From: a bacterium | Lineage (GTDB): Bacteria; Electryoneota; AABM5-125-24; Hatepunaeales; Hatepunaeaceae | Reading direction: 5' to 3' | Assembly: GCA_013202285.1 (NCBI GenBank) | Contig: JABMRV010000120.1 | Span: forward strand, 1 to 41,705 | DNA length: 41,705 nt | Shown: in pieces, positions 9,301 to 19,711 of the stretch | Position numbering within the stretch: the first letter of the stretch is position 1 | Layout of the letters: every line of letters starts with the position of its first letter | Translations under genes and position numbers: made by a program | Notes under the pieces: generated by a model | What the model saw: the letters and a program-made list of their open reading frames with translations, nothing else | Databases searched by the model: none | Told to the model about the DNA's origin: nothing

Positions 9301-10801
9301 GCGCTATTCCGTCCCGTATGGCGCTACAATTTTCATGAGGGATGGCGATATGGTATCCGTCAACGAGGTGATATTTACCTGGGATCCTTATTCTGCGGTC
9401 ATACTTGCCAGCAACTCGGGCAAGGTTGAATTTCATGATATAAAAGAAGGAATAACGGTTGTTCAGTCGGTCGATGAAGCCACCGGTCAACGTAAACAGG
9501 TGATCATCGAGTCGAAAGACCGTAAGATAAATCCGCATATCCATATCATCGATAAACGAGGCAAATCGACAGGGCAGTACATTCTGCCAATCGGAGCTAT
9601 TCTAATGATTCAGGATGGCGATGATGTCAAAGCCGGCGCCACACTGGTGAAGATTCCGCGTGAAGCTTCGAAAACCAGGGATATTACAGGTGGATTACCG
9701 CGTGTTGCCGAACTGTTTGAAGCACGTAAACCCAAAGAACCTGCGGTAGTCTCGGAAGTTGACGGTATTGTGAAATTTGGACAGATAAAGCGTGGTGTGC
9801 GGGAACTGACCGTCACTCCAATCCTGGAAGGAGATGCGACGGATGACTCCATCGAGCCGAAGAAATACCATATCCCAAGTGGTCGTCACATCCTCGTTCA
9901 TGACGGTGAATATGTCAGCGCCGGTGAACGTCTGATCGAAGGTTCCGTTTCACCTCAGGATATTCTGATGATTCTGGGACCATCCAAGGTTCAGGAGTAT
10001 CTGGTTAATGAAATCCAGGATGTCTATCGTCTTCAGGGTGTAAGAATCAATGATAAACATATAGAGGTTATCGTCCGACAGATGATGCAGAAAGTAAGAG
10101 TGGAGGACCCGGGTGATACGAAGTACCTCGAAGGAGATCAGGTAGATTACGGCAATTTGCTCAAGCTGAACCGTCGCATGGCGAAGAAAGTTGTCATTCT
10201 CGATGCCGGTGAATCCAAGTTCGATACCGGTCAGATCGTTGACAGGAGCGCTTTTAATCGCGAAGTAAGAAAACTAAAAAAACAGGCTGAAAAAGAGGAG
10301 GAGCTGAGCGAAGAAGCACTCAAGGATGTTGAACCGACATCTCGTCCGGCTCATCCAGCAGTTTATCAACAGATACTTCTTGGTATCACACAGGCATCAC
10401 TGGCGACAGAGAGCTTTATATCCGCCGCTTCTTTCCAGGAGACAACACGTGTTTTAACTGATGCAGCAATCCGCTGCAAGACCGATATACTGCGAGGGTT
10501 GAAAGAGAATGTCATTATGGGGCATCTTATTCCGGCGGGAACGGGAATAAAGAAATACCGTGCTCTTATGGTTGAACCTTCTGAAGACGAGTATGAAGCA
10601 ACTAAGGTTATTGTTGAAGATGAAGATCTTGAACTTCAGGTTGAACTGGTTGGATACAATTCCGATAAAACTATACAAGAAGACTCACCGAAAACGGATG
10701 AGTTGATCGCTGGTGGAATTCCGACGGATGGTAAAGATTCAATTACTGCAGATATTGCTAAATCCGCCGTGAAAGAGAAAGTTATCGGTGAAGATGGTTG
10801 A
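6332..10801 (+). CDS. rpoC: DNA-directed RNA polymerase subunit beta-prime
   Basis: The 1489-residue protein is slightly longer than E. coli beta-prime (1407). The N-terminal zinc ribbon uses C68, C70, C83 and C86. The catalytic loop NADFDGDQ places the Mg-binding aspartates at D473, D475 and D477. A second zinc site is formed by C811, C885, C892 and C895 ([14 protein letters not shown]). The bridge/trigger region is followed by [16 protein letters not shown]. After the conserved end ([14 protein letters not shown]) comes an acidic tail of about 80 residues of low complexity. The start is TTG with GAGAGG at 6321-6326; a second TTG at 6338 is less well spaced. Confidence 0.98.
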   Translation: MPLRSSMFETDTESFSKITIGLASPESILDRSHGEVTKPETINYRSYKPEKDGLFSERIFGPTKDWECFCGKYRGIRYKGIICDRCSVEITRKDVRRKRMGHIELAVPVVHIWFFKSPPSKIGNILGINIRNLEKLIYYEAYAVVKSGKSSCKEGDLLTDSEYLGIVDELGPENEELADDNPDKFIALMGGEAVQRLLHQADVMQLSQEFRQTILTENSHQRKTDLIKRLRVIEAFMQNDGPTENLPEWMVLKVIPVVPPDLRPLLPLDGGRFATSDLNDLYRRVIIRNNRLKRLIDVNAPDVILRNEKRMLQEAVDSLFDNGRKSVAMRSDGNRPLKSLSDNLRGKQGRFRYNLLGKRVDYSGRSVIVVGPDLKMHQCGLPKDMAVELFKPFIIRKLIERDYAKTVKSAKRMVERKLDYVWDILETIIQDHPVLLNRAPTLHRLGIQSFQPILIEGKAIQLHPLSCAAFNADFDGDQMAVHIPLSYEAQIEARLLMLAPRNIMHPASGRPIAIPSQDMVLGCYYLTKILPGDKGEGKILSGPREALIAYNNGVIGLHAEVKIRIHDEMKMTTVGRVLFNQVLSEEMQQDHYFNELLTKKGIEQIVAKVYKTVGFDGTATFLDKLKKLGFFYATKGGLSISLREIEVPPEKNEMVNEAQRRVEDIQSQYEMGLITDGERYNMIIDTWTHTTQEVAEMMFKHLRNSQAGFNPLYMMADSGARGSKEQIRQLAGMRGLMAKPQKTMTGQKGEIIESPITANFKEGLSVLEYFISTHGARKGVADTALKTADAGYLTRRLVDVAQDIIISVEDCGTVRGIIVEAAKEGEEVAEQLFDRIMGRVNAEDLFHPVSGDLILAANTLIGDEEAKLISTSGIAKVRIRSVLTCEADTGVCAMCYGVNMTDGNLVDIGEAVGVMAAQSIGEPGTQLTLRTFHIGGTASLIETESQVTAKSDGRVEYENMEFIVMENGNCITLRRNGIIKLVDKNNRVISRYSVPYGATIFMRDGDMVSVNEVIFTWDPYSAVILASNSGKVEFHDIKEGITVVQSVDEATGQRKQVIIESKDRKINPHIHIIDKRGKSTGQYILPIGAILMIQDGDDVKAGATLVKIPREASKTRDITGGLPRVAELFEARKPKEPAVVSEVDGIVKFGQIKRGVRELTVTPILEGDATDDSIEPKKYHIPSGRHILVHDGEYVSAGERLIEGSVSPQDILMILGPSKVQEYLVNEIQDVYRLQGVRINDKHIEVIVRQMMQKVRVEDPGDTKYLEGDQVDYGNLLKLNRRMAKKVVILDAGESKFDTGQIVDRSAFNREVRKLKKQAEKEEELSEEALKDVEPTSRPAHPAVYQQILLGITQASLATESFISAASFQETTRVLTDAAIRCKTDILRGLKENVIMGHLIPAGTGIKKYRALMVEPSEDEYEATKVIVEDEDLELQVELVGYNSDKTIQEDSPKTDELIAGGIPTDGKDSITADIAKSAVKEKVIGEDG

Positions 10802-10948
10802 CAAACGGGTTTCCGAGCGATAGCTTCTTAGGTTATAGTTTGGATGGTATCTTCACATTCGAGATATATTTAACTTTACAGACAGCATTGCTGCTGATAT
10901 TTGAGAAGTTTAATCTCTCTTAATAATCAATAATACGAGGTACATAGT

Positions 10949-11326
10949 TTGCCGACACTGAACCAATTGGTTCGCAAGGGGCGCTGGACGAAAAATACGA
11001 AAAGCATGGCTCCTGCATTACAGAGCTGTCCACAGAAACGCGGCGTTTGTGTGAGGGTTTACACAACCACTCCCAAGAAGCCGAATTCCGCACTGCGCAA
11101 GGTTGCCAGAGTCAGATTGTCGAACGGAATCGAAGTAACCAGCTACATTCCCGGTGAGGGTCATAACCTGCAGGAGCATTCGATTGTACTCATTCGCGGT
11201 GGACGTGTGAAAGACCTTCCCGGCGTTCGTTATCATGTAATTCGTGGCGCACTGGATGCCTCAGGTGTCGAAGATCGTAATAAAGGACGATCAAAGTACG
11301 GCACTAAACGCAAGAAGAAAGCATAA
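10949..11326 (+). CDS. rpsL: Ribosomal protein S12 (uS12)
   Basis: The 125-residue protein aligns without gaps to E. coli S12 over its first 50 residues. It has the decoding-site loop [12 protein letters not shown] (K43 and K44 present, the usual streptomycin-sensitive form) and the second loop [17 protein letters not shown]12 sits at the 30S decoding centre. It starts at TTG with GAGG at 10937-10940, eight bases upstream. The 147-base gap after rpoC has no convincing promoter; the TTGACA at 10798-10803 lacks a good -10 at normal spacing. rpsG follows after 11 bases. Confidence 0.97.
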   Translation: MPTLNQLVRKGRWTKNTKSMAPALQSCPQKRGVCVRVYTTTPKKPNSALRKVARVRLSNGIEVTSYIPGEGHNLQEHSIVLIRGGRVKDLPGVRYHVIRGALDASGVEDRNKGRSKYGTKRKKKA

Positions 11327-11337
11327 AGCAGGGTATT

Positions 11338-11808
11338 ATGTCAAGGCGCAAAAGAGCAACTGTACGGGTAATACTCCCTGATCCTAAATTCAATGATGTT
11401 CTGGTTTCAAAGTTCATCAACTGTCTGCTTCGAAAAGGCAAGAAGAGTACGGCAGAACGGATTTTCTATGATGCTATCGACCTGATCAAAGATAGAACCA
11501 AGAAGGATGGACTGGAGCTGTTTCATCAAGCCGTTGAGAATGTCAAACCTATGCTTGAAGTGAAGTCGAGACGTGTCGGTGGATCTACATACCAGATACC
11601 TGTTGAAGTTAGATCGCAAAGGCAATTGGCGCTTGCTATTCGCTGGCTGATAGGTTTCGCCAAGGCACGTCATGAGAAAACGATGGCTGCCAACCTTGCT
11701 TCCGAACTGATAGCTGCAGCCAACAAAGAAGGTCCGACAATCAAGAAGCGTGAAGATACATTGAAGATGGCTGAAGCCAACCGTGCATTTGCACATTTCC
11801 GCTGGTAG
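11338..11808 (+). CDS. rpsG: Ribosomal protein S7 (uS7)
   Basis: The 156-residue protein has the S7 features [10 protein letters not shown] at the start, [22 protein letters not shown], and [25 protein letters not shown]7 nucleates assembly of the 30S head by binding the 3' domain of 16S rRNA, and in E. coli it represses its own operon. It lies 11 bases after rpsL. The following 279 bases carry the fusA leader and a terminator. Confidence 0.97.
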   Translation: MSRRKRATVRVILPDPKFNDVLVSKFINCLLRKGKKSTAERIFYDAIDLIKDRTKKDGLELFHQAVENVKPMLEVKSRRVGGSTYQIPVEVRSQRQLALAIRWLIGFAKARHEKTMAANLASELIAAANKEGPTIKKREDTLKMAEANRAFAHFRW

Positions 11809-11954
11809 TAAAACTCTTCACACTCAGGGGAGAGTGTCGTTATTTCAAACAGACGTCTTCAAGCATTTGATAAGCACTGTTGAAAAGTGGTGTTCGTCGT
11901 CTATGGCGTCCATCGGATTTCTTGATCTTAAATGTGTCAGTTCATATAATCAGA

Positions 11955-11982
11955 TTGTGATTATGCATTCAGGCAGTATTAT
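11955..11982 (+). promoter_or_regulatory. Candidate promoter upstream of fusA
   Basis: TTGTGA (11955-11960, four of six matches) and TATTAT (11977-11982, five of six) are separated by 16 bases. Transcription would begin near 11989, giving a leader of about 100 bases that contains the terminator at 12040-12065. The remainder of the 11809-12087 gap shows only a weak 6-bp hairpin (11820-11837) and a 5-bp one (11998-12012). Confidence 0.35.
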
Positions 11983-12039
11983 AAAATTGTTTTCAAACAG
12001 CTGTTGTAGCTGATTATCTCAGTATGTTGAATTTTCCAC

Positions 12040-12065
12040 AAAAAGCAGCCTGGTGGCTGCTTTTT
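12040..12065. terminator. Intrinsic terminator directly upstream of fusA
   Basis: AAAAAGCAGCC (12040-12050) pairs perfectly with GGCTGCTTTTT (12055-12065) around a TGGT loop, and a CTC follows the T-run. By sequence this is a textbook rho-independent terminator. It ends only 22 bases before the fusA start codon, so any fusA transcript must read through it. Confidence 0.85.
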
Positions 12066-12087
12066 CTCTCAGGTTAGGTAGAACAAG

Positions 12088-14193
12088 TTGAAATCGAACG
12101 GCGAAATAGAAGTCATACCCAAATACAGTCTCTCGAAGGTGCGTAACATCGGGATAATGGCGCATATTGATGCGGGGAAGACAACCACAACAGAGCGGAT
12201 GCTCTATTATACCGGCAAGACTTATAAGATGGGTGAAGTCCACGAGGGCACAGCGGTAATGGACTGGATGGACCAGGAGCGTGAACGAGGTATTACCATA
12301 ACTTCCGCTTCAACCACCTGTCCCTGGAAGGGACACCAGATCAACATCATCGATACACCGGGTCATGTTGATTTCACTGCTGAAGTTGAACGATCGCTAC
12401 GTGTGCTCGACGGTGCAGTGGCGATTTTCTGCGGTGTCGGCGGAGTGGAGCCTCAATCGGAAACCGTCTGGCGACAGGCTTCCAAATACGGTGTACCGAA
12501 CATTGCATACGTAAATAAAATGGATCGTGCCGGTGCGAATTTTTTCCGCGCTGTCAAGATGATGAAAGAACGTCTTGGCGCCGTTCCGATTCCGGTTCAG
12601 ATACCACTCGGTCAGGGAGAATTATTCAACGGGATGATCGATCTCATTCGGATGAAAGCCGTGACATTTGTTGAGGACAGTCTCGGTGTGAAGTGGGAGG
12701 AAGACGAAATTCCTCAGGATATGATCGAGGATGCGAACCAGTGGCATGAGAAACTGCTGGAATCGGTTTCCGATATAGATGATTCGTTGATGGAAAAGTT
12801 TCTCGGAGGAGAGACTATCGCCCCGGAAGAGATTATCGCTGCACTTCGGAGAGCAACAATTGAGTGCAAAGTTACACCTCTTCTCTGTGGTTCTTCATTC
12901 CGGTACAAGGGTGTACAGCGTCTAATGGATGCGATAGTGAACTTCCTGCCAAGTCCTTTGGATGTTAAGGCGACAGTGGGAATCAATCCGCGCAACGGAC
13001 GCGAAGAGACGCGGGAGCCGGACCCTAAAGCGCCTTTTTCAGCCCTCGCTTTCAAAATCGTTACTGATCCGTACATGGGAAGGTTGACTTATCTAAGGAT
13101 TTATTCCGGTACTATTCCTTCTGGAGGAACAGTACTCAATTGTAATAATAACAAGAAGGAGCGGATCAACAGGATTGTCAGGATGTTCGCTAATAAGCGT
13201 GAAGAACTGAAACAGGCACGAGCCGGTGACATTGTGGCGGTGATCGGATTGCGAAACACCAGAACCGGTGAATCTATCAGTGATCCAAAGAAACCTATTC
13301 TTTTTGAGCGAATGAGTTTCCCCGTACCTGTAATCTCCGTTTCAGTCGAACCGCATGCTCATCAGGAGCAGGAGAAGTTAATCGAAGCTCTCCACAAAAT
13401 ATCAGATGAAGATCCAACCTTTATGGTTAAACAGGATTCTGAGACCGGACAGACTCTGATCGCCGGGATGGGCGAATTGCATCTGGAGGTTCTCGTTGAG
13501 CGCATCAGACGTGAATTCGGTTTGAAAGTCACCCAGGGCAAACCCCGTGTCTCATACAGGGAGACAATTATCCGACCTGCAACCGGTGAAGGTAAATTCA
13601 TCAGGCAATCGGGGGGGCATGGTCAGTACGGTCATGTAGTGATCGAGGTTGAACCTTCCAAGCGGGGCAGCGGTTACCAGTTTGAGGATCGCATCGTCGG
13701 TGGAACTATACCGAAAGAGTTTATTGGACCGGTTAACAGGGGAATTCGTGGAGCGCTCGACAGTGGACCTCTTGCCGGATTTCATGTGACCGACCTGAAG
13801 GTAACGTTGATTAACGGGAGCTTTCATGAGGTTGACTCGTCGGAAGTGGCATTCAAGATTGCCGGTTCTATAGCATTGCAGGATGCAATCAAGAAGGCAG
13901 AACCCATTCTGCTTGAGCCTCTGATGAGGCTTGAAGTTACTCTGCCGGATGTTTACCTGGGAGATGTGGTCGGTGATCTTAATGCGCGCCGCGCAAAGAT
14001 CCTTGGTATCGTTGTTCGGGATGACGCCCAACTGATTTCAGCGGAAGTTCCTTTAGCAACGATGTTTGGGTATGCGACTCAGCTCAGGTCTTTATCCCAG
14101 GGCAGAGCGCTGTTTACCATGGAATTCCTTCGTTATGAACAGATTCCGCCTCAAAAACAGGCGGATGTGCTTGAGAAAATAAGAGGGTATTAA
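12088..14193 (+). CDS. fusA: Elongation factor G
   Basis: The 701-residue GTPase has normal EF-G length. It has the P-loop AHIDAGKT (25-32), the switch region [19 protein letters not shown] (G3), NKMD (G4), and the later EF-G blocks [20 protein letters not shown] and [14 protein letters not shown] drives translocation and, with RRF, ribosome recycling, docking on the L11 base and L12 stalk encoded upstream. The start is TTG at 12088 with only a weak SD (AGGTAG). The canonical next gene, tuf, is missing; a 248-base gap leads to rpsJ. Confidence 0.97.
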   Translation: MKSNGEIEVIPKYSLSKVRNIGIMAHIDAGKTTTTERMLYYTGKTYKMGEVHEGTAVMDWMDQERERGITITSASTTCPWKGHQINIIDTPGHVDFTAEVERSLRVLDGAVAIFCGVGGVEPQSETVWRQASKYGVPNIAYVNKMDRAGANFFRAVKMMKERLGAVPIPVQIPLGQGELFNGMIDLIRMKAVTFVEDSLGVKWEEDEIPQDMIEDANQWHEKLLESVSDIDDSLMEKFLGGETIAPEEIIAALRRATIECKVTPLLCGSSFRYKGVQRLMDAIVNFLPSPLDVKATVGINPRNGREETREPDPKAPFSALAFKIVTDPYMGRLTYLRIYSGTIPSGGTVLNCNNNKKERINRIVRMFANKREELKQARAGDIVAVIGLRNTRTGESISDPKKPILFERMSFPVPVISVSVEPHAHQEQEKLIEALHKISDEDPTFMVKQDSETGQTLIAGMGELHLEVLVERIRREFGLKVTQGKPRVSYRETIIRPATGEGKFIRQSGGHGQYGHVVIEVEPSKRGSGYQFEDRIVGGTIPKEFIGPVNRGIRGALDSGPLAGFHVTDLKVTLINGSFHEVDSSEVAFKIAGSIALQDAIKKAEPILLEPLMRLEVTLPDVYLGDVVGDLNARRAKILGIVVRDDAQLISAEVPLATMFGYATQLRSLSQGRALFTMEFLRYEQIPPQKQADVLEKIRGY

Positions 14194-14291
14194 AGAGCAC
14201 CCTGAAAGTATGGTTGTCTTAATTTCGACTACATTAGATTTTATGCAAAGACCGATGTTGTATATTAAATTCCAGCAGGCAAATTTTTTCA

Positions 14292-14330
14292 TCTGAAGCC
14301 AAAATAGCTGTAGAATTTTTGGCTTTCAGA
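14292..14330. promoter_or_regulatory. Hairpin in the fusA-rpsJ gap
   Basis: TCTGAAGCCAAAA (14292-14304) pairs with TTTTGGCTTTCAGA (14317-14330), 13 pairs with one bulged T. There is no T-run after it. It could mark a processing site or partial terminator between the str-like and S10-like units. No clear promoter for rpsJ was found in the 14194-14441 gap. Confidence 0.45.
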
Positions 14331-14441
14331 GTAATAGGCTATTAACTTAATTGGATGTTACAAATTGGATTGACCGGACGCTGTTGATACTGCAATCCGG
14401 TGATCTCTTGAAATCCAAAATCAGAACAGATAAACACGATA

Positions 14442-14750
14442 ATGGCTGGACAAACGATTCGTATAAAACTCAAGGCTTACGATCACAACCTGATCGACAA
14501 GTCAACCGAGAAGATTATTCGTACTGCCAGGGCGACTGGAGCGGTAATATCGGGTCCGATCCCGCTGCCGACCAAGCGCCGGGTGTACACGGTTCTGCGC
14601 AGCCCGCATGTGGACAAGAAATCCCGCGAGCAGTTTGAAACCCGTGTACATAAACGATTAATCGACATTCTTAATTCATCTACACGTACTATCGACGCAT
14701 TGATGCGGCTTGAATTACCTGCCGGTGTGGATATTGAGATAAAAACATGA
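14442..14750 (+). CDS. rpsJ: Ribosomal protein S10 (uS10)
   Basis: The 102-residue protein carries the S10 core [39 protein letters not shown] and [19 protein letters not shown]10 belongs to the 30S head and, as NusE, also joins NusB in antitermination complexes. It is the first gene of the S10 cluster. Its ATG has no strong SD. The last four bases (ATGA) overlap the rplC start, so the two are coupled. Confidence 0.97.
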   Translation: MAGQTIRIKLKAYDHNLIDKSTEKIIRTARATGAVISGPIPLPTKRRVYTVLRSPHVDKKSREQFETRVHKRLIDILNSSTRTIDALMRLELPAGVDIEIKT

Positions 14751-15364
14751 TTGGTCTGTTAGGACGAAAAAAAGGTATGGCGGCTGTCTTTGAAGATGGC
14801 AGGCATACAGCGGTGACGGTTCTGGAGGTTGGTCCATGTCCGGTCGTACAGGTTAAGACTTCCGACAGGGACTCTTATAATGCCCTTCAGCTTGCTTTTG
14901 AACCTGTTCGTCCAAAACTGGTAACAAAGCCTCGATCTGGTCATTTTGATAAATCAGGTGTCGAACCGCATCGGGTGTTGAGTGAGTTTCGAGACTTCTC
15001 CGGTGATTACAAACCGGGAGACATCCTGAAAGTCGATCTGTTTGAACCGGGTGATACTGTACATGTTACAGGTGTCAGTAAAGGGCGGGGATTTACAGGC
15101 GTTGTTAAAAGATACGGCTTCAAAACCCCTAATCAGACGCATGGAACACATGAAAGCTTCCGAGGTACAGGCTCAATCGGCGCTGCCTCGTATCCGGCTC
15201 GTGTCTGGCCCGGAAAAAAGATGCCCGGCAGAATGGGTGGAGTCAGGGTTACTGCGAAGAACCTGAAAGTTCTCAGGGTGGACAGCGAGAATGGACTTAT
15301 AGTGGTTAAGGGAGCTGTTCCGGGGGCGACAGGCAGCTTGATAAGAATACGAAAAGCGGATTAA
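14747..15364 (+). CDS. rplC: Ribosomal protein L3 (uL3)
   Basis: The 205-residue protein begins [19 protein letters not shown] and contains [17 protein letters not shown] and [24 protein letters not shown], the loop that reaches the peptidyl transferase centre and carries the usual site of glutamine methylation region. L3 is one of the two proteins that start 50S assembly. It overlaps rpsJ by ATGA and leads rplD by 9 bases. Confidence 0.97.
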   Translation: MIGLLGRKKGMAAVFEDGRHTAVTVLEVGPCPVVQVKTSDRDSYNALQLAFEPVRPKLVTKPRSGHFDKSGVEPHRVLSEFRDFSGDYKPGDILKVDLFEPGDTVHVTGVSKGRGFTGVVKRYGFKTPNQTHGTHESFRGTGSIGAASYPARVWPGKKMPGRMGGVRVTAKNLKVLRVDSENGLIVVKGAVPGATGSLIRIRKAD

Positions 15365-15373
15365 AACATAGAT

Positions 15374-16066
15374 ATGGCTGAAAAGAAAGACACCGCGACT
15401 TCACAATCCGATCTCCAGCAGGATTTCTCCTTAAAACTCCCTGTTAATCGCATGGATGGGACTCCTACCGGTGAAGAGGTTTCACTTGATCCGCGCCTGT
15501 TCGGTCTGCAGCGTAACGATCATGTCCTTTACCTCGCAGTAAAGGCTGAGCTTAAGAACCGCCGACAGGGAACCCGTTCCACATTGACTCGCAGCATGGT
15601 CAGGGGCGGCGGGCGTAAACCGTTTCGGCAGAAGGGCAGAGGTGGTGCACGCGCAGGGACAACGAGTTCACCGATTTGGCGTGGAGGTGGAGTCACCTTC
15701 GGACCGGAACCGCAATACTTTCGGATGAAACTGTCGGCAAAGGTCAGAAAGCTGGCAAGGAAGATCGCTCTCAGCGTTAAAGCGCAGTCAGATTCGATAA
15801 GATTGGTTGAAGACTTCGATCTAAAAGAACCGAAAACTGCCACGATTGCTTCGATGATGAAAAGCTTTGATGCATCGGGAAAATCGGCACTGCTACTGGT
15901 TGACGGTTGTAAACCGACTGTCGTTAAATCATGTCGGAACATCCCAAGACTGGAAGTCAGGGAAGCCGTGAACGCTTCCGCTTATGATATACTGCGTGCA
16001 AGGCGGCTTATTATAAGCCGGTCTGCAATCGATAGTCTGGTTGGAGGATTAGCCGGTGAAAAGTAA
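15374..16066 (+). CDS. rplD: Ribosomal protein L4 (uL4)
   Basis: The 230-residue protein has the L4 tunnel loop ([46 protein letters not shown]) that lines the peptide exit tunnel, followed by the globular domain. The first 20 or so residues, rich in acidic and polar amino acids, precede the usual L4 start and form a short extension. In E. coli L4 represses the S10 operon through the leader; no equivalent leader can be recognised here. It overlaps rplW by 11 bases. Confidence 0.96.
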   Translation: MAEKKDTATSQSDLQQDFSLKLPVNRMDGTPTGEEVSLDPRLFGLQRNDHVLYLAVKAELKNRRQGTRSTLTRSMVRGGGRKPFRQKGRGGARAGTTSSPIWRGGGVTFGPEPQYFRMKLSAKVRKLARKIALSVKAQSDSIRLVEDFDLKEPKTATIASMMKSFDASGKSALLLVDGCKPTVVKSCRNIPRLEVREAVNASAYDILRARRLIISRSAIDSLVGGLAGEK

Positions 16067-16346
16067 TTTAGAGATTATCCGCCGACCGCTGATTACGGAG
16101 AAGGTTACCCGTTTACAGGAAGAACTTAATCAATATGTATTCGAGGTCGATCCTCGATCCAATAAGATAGAGATCAAGCGAGCGGTGGAAGAGCGTTTTA
16201 ATGTCAGAGTTACCAAGGTCTGCACGATTAATGTACCTGGAAAGGTTAAGACGCTGGGTAGGTTCTCCGGACGCCGACCGGATTGGAAAAAGGCTATTAT
16301 TACGCTCGTCAAAGACGATAAGATAGAATTATTCGAGGGAGCATAG
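16056..16346 (+). CDS. rplW: Ribosomal protein L23 (uL23)
   Basis: The 96-residue protein has the L23 pattern [41 protein letters not shown] and the end [14 protein letters not shown]23 sits at the tunnel exit and binds trigger factor and SRP. The start is GTG at 16056, chosen for GGAGG at 16043-16047, eight bases upstream. The gene begins inside the end of rplD and ends four bases before rplB. Confidence 0.96.
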   Translation: MKSNLEIIRRPLITEKVTRLQEELNQYVFEVDPRSNKIEIKRAVEERFNVRVTKVCTINVPGKVKTLGRFSGRRPDWKKAIITLVKDDKIELFEGA

Positions 16347-16350
16347 AGAA

Positions 16351-17193
16351 GTGCCGGTAATAAAACGCAAACCTGTGACGCCCTCGCAGCGCTTTATGAG
16401 TGTGCTGGACTACAGTGAACTCAGCAAGAAACCACCGGAAAAGAAGCTCCTTAAAGGTCTGAAGAAGACCGGCGGGCGAAACAATCGTGGACGCTTGACC
16501 AGTCGTCATCGCGGCGGAGGTCACAAGAGGCGCTACCGTATTATCGATTTCAAGCGGAATAAACTGGGTATCCCAGCGAGGGTTTCCTCGATAGAATACG
16601 ATCCCAATCGATCCGCTAATATCGCTCTGCTCGTCTATGCTGACGGCGAGAAGAGGTATATACTTGCTCCGAACGGACTGAAGGTTGATGATACTATTCA
16701 AGCCGGCACCGGACTTGACATTCATCCGGGTAATGCCATGCCGTTGTCCGAAGTACCGCTTGGTACAACCGTGCACAACGTGGAGATCAAACCCGGTAAG
16801 GGCGGTCAAGTTGCCAGAGGCGCCGGGACTGGTGTTCAAGTGATGGCGAAAGATGGAGCGTTTGTACTCTTGAGGATGCCCTCCACTGAGATCAGGTTAT
16901 TTCACCGGGAGTGTTTTGCTACGATCGGTCAGGTCGGCAATCAGGATCATGAAAAAGTATCGGTTGGAAAAGCCGGCAGGAATAGGTGGAAGGGACGCAG
17001 ACCGCATGTTCGCGGTGTAGCGATGAATCCGGTTGATCACCCGATGGGCGGTGGCGAAGGAAAAGCATCTGGGGGGCGTCACCCTTGTACACCATGGGGA
17101 AAACCGACGAAGGGATTTAAAACCCGTCGTCGTAAGCATTCCGATCGGTTGATTCTTCAAAGAAGATTAAATAAGAGACTTTCATCAAGGTAA
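16351..17193 (+). CDS. rplB: Ribosomal protein L2 (uL2)
   Basis: The 280-residue protein shows [21 protein letters not shown] near the N-terminus and the strongly conserved [18 protein letters not shown] block, whose histidine lies close to the peptidyl transferase centre. L2 is needed for subunit association and peptidyl transfer. It starts with GTG ([14 protein letters not shown] in sequence, Met when initiated), four bases after rplW. An 85-base gap follows before rpsS. Confidence 0.97.
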   Translation: MPVIKRKPVTPSQRFMSVLDYSELSKKPPEKKLLKGLKKTGGRNNRGRLTSRHRGGGHKRRYRIIDFKRNKLGIPARVSSIEYDPNRSANIALLVYADGEKRYILAPNGLKVDDTIQAGTGLDIHPGNAMPLSEVPLGTTVHNVEIKPGKGGQVARGAGTGVQVMAKDGAFVLLRMPSTEIRLFHRECFATIGQVGNQDHEKVSVGKAGRNRWKGRRPHVRGVAMNPVDHPMGGGEGKASGGRHPCTPWGKPTKGFKTRRRKHSDRLILQRRLNKRLSSR

Positions 17194-17278
17194 GAAGTAC
17201 TGATTGTCTTTGGTTTCAGTCGGTGCAGGTTCAGATAAGCGCTGATGTCTCTTGGCAAGCATATTTATAGGCTCATTT

Positions 17279-17566
17279 ATGGCAAGGTCTCTCAAAAAAG
17301 GACCATACATTGACAGCAAGCTTCTCAGTCGGGTTGAGGAGCTTAGCAAAACAAGACAGAAGAAGGTCATCAAGACTTGGGCAAGACGATCGATGATTCC
17401 ACCGGAATTCGTTGGTCATACTTTTGCCGTACACAACGGCAGGAAATTTCTCCCGGTTTTTGTTACCGAGAATATGGTCGGGCACAAGTTAGGTGAATTC
17501 TCGTTGACTCGCACCTTCCGGTCGCACGGTGGTAAAAAGTCCGAACGCGGTACTAAGGTAAAATAG
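17279..17566 (+). CDS. rpsS: Ribosomal protein S19 (uS19)
   Basis: The 95-residue protein begins [16 protein letters not shown], the standard S19 start, so I take the ATG at 17279 with AGG at 17269-17271 rather than an upstream in-frame TTG at 17252 that would add nine unconserved residues. It also has [27 protein letters not shown] and ends in the basic tail [12 protein letters not shown]19 with S13 contacts the 50S at the top of the 30S head. Confidence 0.97.
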   Translation: MARSLKKGPYIDSKLLSRVEELSKTRQKKVIKTWARRSMIPPEFVGHTFAVHNGRKFLPVFVTENMVGHKLGEFSLTRTFRSHGGKKSERGTKVK

Positions 17567-17585
17567 CAGCCATGGAGGATATGTA

Positions 17586-17957
17586 ATGACTTTGGAAGCT
17601 AAAGCCGTGGCACGCTGGGTACGGGTATCTCCGCGAAAGATGAGGCTGGTAGTCGATATGGTTCGCGGTCAGAATGTCAGAAGCGCTGTCAACCAACTGC
17701 ACTTCTCGACGAAGCGGGCAGCGGAACCGGTGGAAAAGACTATTCGTTCAGCTCTATCGAATCTCATGACCATGGACGAAGCGACTAAGTTGGATCCGAC
17801 CGATGTGTTCATTAAGGAGATACGAGTTGATGAAGGTCCCACTCTCCGTCGCTGGAGAGCCAGGGCTATGGGCAGAGCGACCAGAATTCGGAAGCGCACC
17901 AGTCATCTGACCGTAGTGGTTGCAGCGAGACAGGTTTCTGAAGACACTAATAAGTAA
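17586..17957 (+). CDS. rplV: Ribosomal protein L22 (uL22)
   Basis: The 123-residue protein has the L22 motif RVSPRKMRLVVDMVRG and the conserved hairpin region VDEGPTLRRWRARAMGRATRIRKRTSHLTVVV, whose beta-hairpin lines the exit tunnel. The ATG at 17586 follows GGAGG (17574-17578) by seven bases; the earlier ATG at 17581 runs straight into TAA and cannot be used. Confidence 0.97.
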   Translation: MTLEAKAVARWVRVSPRKMRLVVDMVRGQNVRSAVNQLHFSTKRAAEPVEKTIRSALSNLMTMDEATKLDPTDVFIKEIRVDEGPTLRRWRARAMGRATRIRKRTSHLTVVVAARQVSEDTNK

Positions 17958-18000
17958 TTTAGAGTAACTGAATTACATATACGACTGAAGAGGAATTAGT

Positions 18001-18714
18001 TTGGGACAGAAGACAAATCCGATTGGATTAAGATTAGGAATTAATCGCACATGGTTTTCCAACTGGTTTGACGAACGCCGGTTTTCGGAAAAGCTCTCTG
18101 AAGATTTACTGCTTCGGCGCTATCTTGAGCAGCGATTGCATAATGCCGGTGTTGCCTGTGTCGAAATTGAACGTACACTTAAACAGATTACGATTAATAT
18201 TCGTACCGCTCGACCGGGCATTGTCATCGGACGCAAGGGTGCCGATGTTGAGAAACTACGTGCCGAGCTGAAGTCTCTGACAGGTAAAGAGGTTCAGTTG
18301 AACATCCTCGAAGTAAAAGTTCCTGAACTTGAGGCTTCGCTGGTGGCGGAGAACCTTGCACAGCAATTGACAGGTCGAGTATCCTTCAGACGGGCGATGA
18401 AAAGAGCATTGCAGGCAACTCGACGCATGGGAGCCGAGGGTGTGAAGATATCGTGCAAAGGACGCCTGGGAGGCGCTGAAATGGCTCGTCGCGAAACGTA
18501 CAAGGATGGACGTATTCCACTGCATACGCTGCGTGCCAACATCGATTATGCGCTCAAGGTTGCTTTTACAACTTATGGTACGATCGGTGTTAAAGTCTGG
18601 ATATGTAAGGGTGAAGTTCTTGGTAAAGGTGAAGTCGGTTCCCAGGATATAGATGAGGCGCCTCGCCATATGAACAGGAGAGGTAACTCGCGACCGAGTC
18701 GTCGCAGTAGATGA
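18001..18714 (+). CDS. rpsC: Ribosomal protein S3 (uS3)
   Basis: The 237-residue protein begins GQKTNPIGLRLGI after a TTG start, the invariant S3 N-terminus. The KH domain motif IVIGRKGADVEKLRAEL lies near residue 75, followed by the C-terminal domain (GRLGGAEMARRETYKDGRIPLHTLRANIDYA). S3 lies at the mRNA entry and contributes to helicase activity. An AGAGGA upstream (17989-17994) supports the TTG. The tail RRGNSRPSRRSR is basic and short. Confidence 0.97.
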   Translation: MGQKTNPIGLRLGINRTWFSNWFDERRFSEKLSEDLLLRRYLEQRLHNAGVACVEIERTLKQITINIRTARPGIVIGRKGADVEKLRAELKSLTGKEVQLNILEVKVPELEASLVAENLAQQLTGRVSFRRAMKRALQATRRMGAEGVKISCKGRLGGAEMARRETYKDGRIPLHTLRANIDYALKVAFTTYGTIGVKVWICKGEVLGKGEVGSQDIDEAPRHMNRRGNSRPSRRSR

Positions 18715-18758
18715 ATCTCAATCAACTCGTTTAGCGCCCGGAATAATCGGTAAGCATA

Positions 18759-19169
18759 ATGTTATCACCAAAACGCGTTCCACATCGGAAAGTACATCGA
18801 GGACGGATGAGGGGAAAGTCATACCGAGGATCTACTGTATCTTTCGGTAAGTATGGACTTAAAGCGCTCACTCCTGCATGGATTACAGCTCGTCAGATTG
18901 AAGCGGCTCGTATTGCCATTACAAGACATATCAAGCGCGGTGGTAAAGTCTGGATTCGGATCTTTCCTGATAAACCCTGTACAAAGAAACCAGCCGAGAC
19001 GAGAATGGGGAAGGGTAAGGGCAATCCTGAATTCTGGGTCGCTCCTGTTAAAGCCGGCAGGATTATGTTTGAGCTTGAAGGGGTTAGTGAGGATCTCGCC
19101 CGCCAAGCAATGAAACTGGCATCGGCAAAACTTCCCATACCATGCCGTTTTGTTACTCGAATCGATTGA
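18759..19169 (+). CDS. rplP: Ribosomal protein L16 (uL16)
   Basis: The 136-residue protein begins [19 protein letters not shown] and has [45 protein letters not shown], the most conserved part of L16. It binds near the A-site tRNA elbow and helps shape the peptidyl transferase centre. It lies 44 bases after rpsC and 8 bases before rpmC. Confidence 0.97.
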   Translation: MLSPKRVPHRKVHRGRMRGKSYRGSTVSFGKYGLKALTPAWITARQIEAARIAITRHIKRGGKVWIRIFPDKPCTKKPAETRMGKGKGNPEFWVAPVKAGRIMFELEGVSEDLARQAMKLASAKLPIPCRFVTRID

Positions 19170-19177
19170 GGTAGTTA

Positions 19178-19417
19178 ATGAAGACGAGTGAAATACGTGA
19201 GCTTTCAGCTCAGGAATTAGAGGATAAAGTTGCTGAGAAAGCCGAAGAACTTGCAAATATCAAGTTTCAGCATGCTCTGCATCAATTGGATAACACCGCC
19301 AGGGTGAGAATAACCAGACGTGAATTAGCAAGAATGAGAACCATTTTGAAAGAGCATAAAACGGGAGTTCGCCCGTTGAAAGACGAGATGTCGATGAATA
19401 AAATGGAGAACCGTTAA
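19178..19417 (+). CDS. rpmC: Ribosomal protein L29 (uL29)
   Basis: The 79-residue protein has the two-helix L29 pattern: MKTSEIRELSAQELEDKV, then LANIKFQHALHQLDNTARVRITRRELARMRTILKE. L29 sits near the tunnel exit beside L23. It is a little longer than the usual 63-72 residues because of a polar C-terminal extension. Its TAA abuts the rpsQ ATG. Confidence 0.95.
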   Translation: MKTSEIRELSAQELEDKVAEKAEELANIKFQHALHQLDNTARVRITRRELARMRTILKEHKTGVRPLKDEMSMNKMENR

Positions 19418-19675
19418 ATGGAGCGGCGTGGCAATAAAAAAGTCCAATTCGGAGTGGTTACTTCGACTTCGATGGACAAAACCATCACTATTAAGGTGGA
19501 ACGCAAACTGCCGCATCCGCGCTATCGGAAGTATGTGACACTCTCAAAGAAGTTCATGGCGCACGATCCTGAGAACAGCTGCAATGTTGGCGATAAGGTA
19601 CGGATCGTCGAATGCAGACCGTTGTCAAGACGTAAAAGGTGGCGTCTTTTCGAGATAGTTGAACGAACTGCCTGA
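19418..19675 (+). CDS. rpsQ: Ribosomal protein S17 (uS17)
   Basis: The 85-residue OB-fold protein has GVVTSTSMDKTITIKVERKLPHPRYRKYVTLSKKFMAHD and ends with EIVERTA. S17 is a primary 16S rRNA-binding protein. The start codon follows the L29 stop with no gap. The L29-S17-L14 order is that of the canonical spc/S10 region. Confidence 0.96.
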   Translation: MERRGNKKVQFGVVTSTSMDKTITIKVERKLPHPRYRKYVTLSKKFMAHDPENSCNVGDKVRIVECRPLSRRKRWRLFEIVERTA

Positions 19676-19711
19676 GCAACCTGCTTTGAAACAAGAGATT
19701 AATAGCTGATC

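Noticed and set aside
10798-10839. TTGACA over the rpoC stop as a promoter for rpsL
   Set aside because: The hexamer is perfect, but no reasonable -10 lies 16-18 bases away. TATAGT at 10834 is too far, and its own -35 is poor.
11783-12013. A 76-codon forward ORF overlapping the end of rpsG
   Set aside because: It begins inside rpsG without an SD, has an odd composition for this cluster, and runs into the fusA leader region.
14351-14638. Forward ORF of 95 codons overlapping rpsJ in another frame
   Set aside because: It covers conserved S10 codons in the wrong frame and has no recognisable product.
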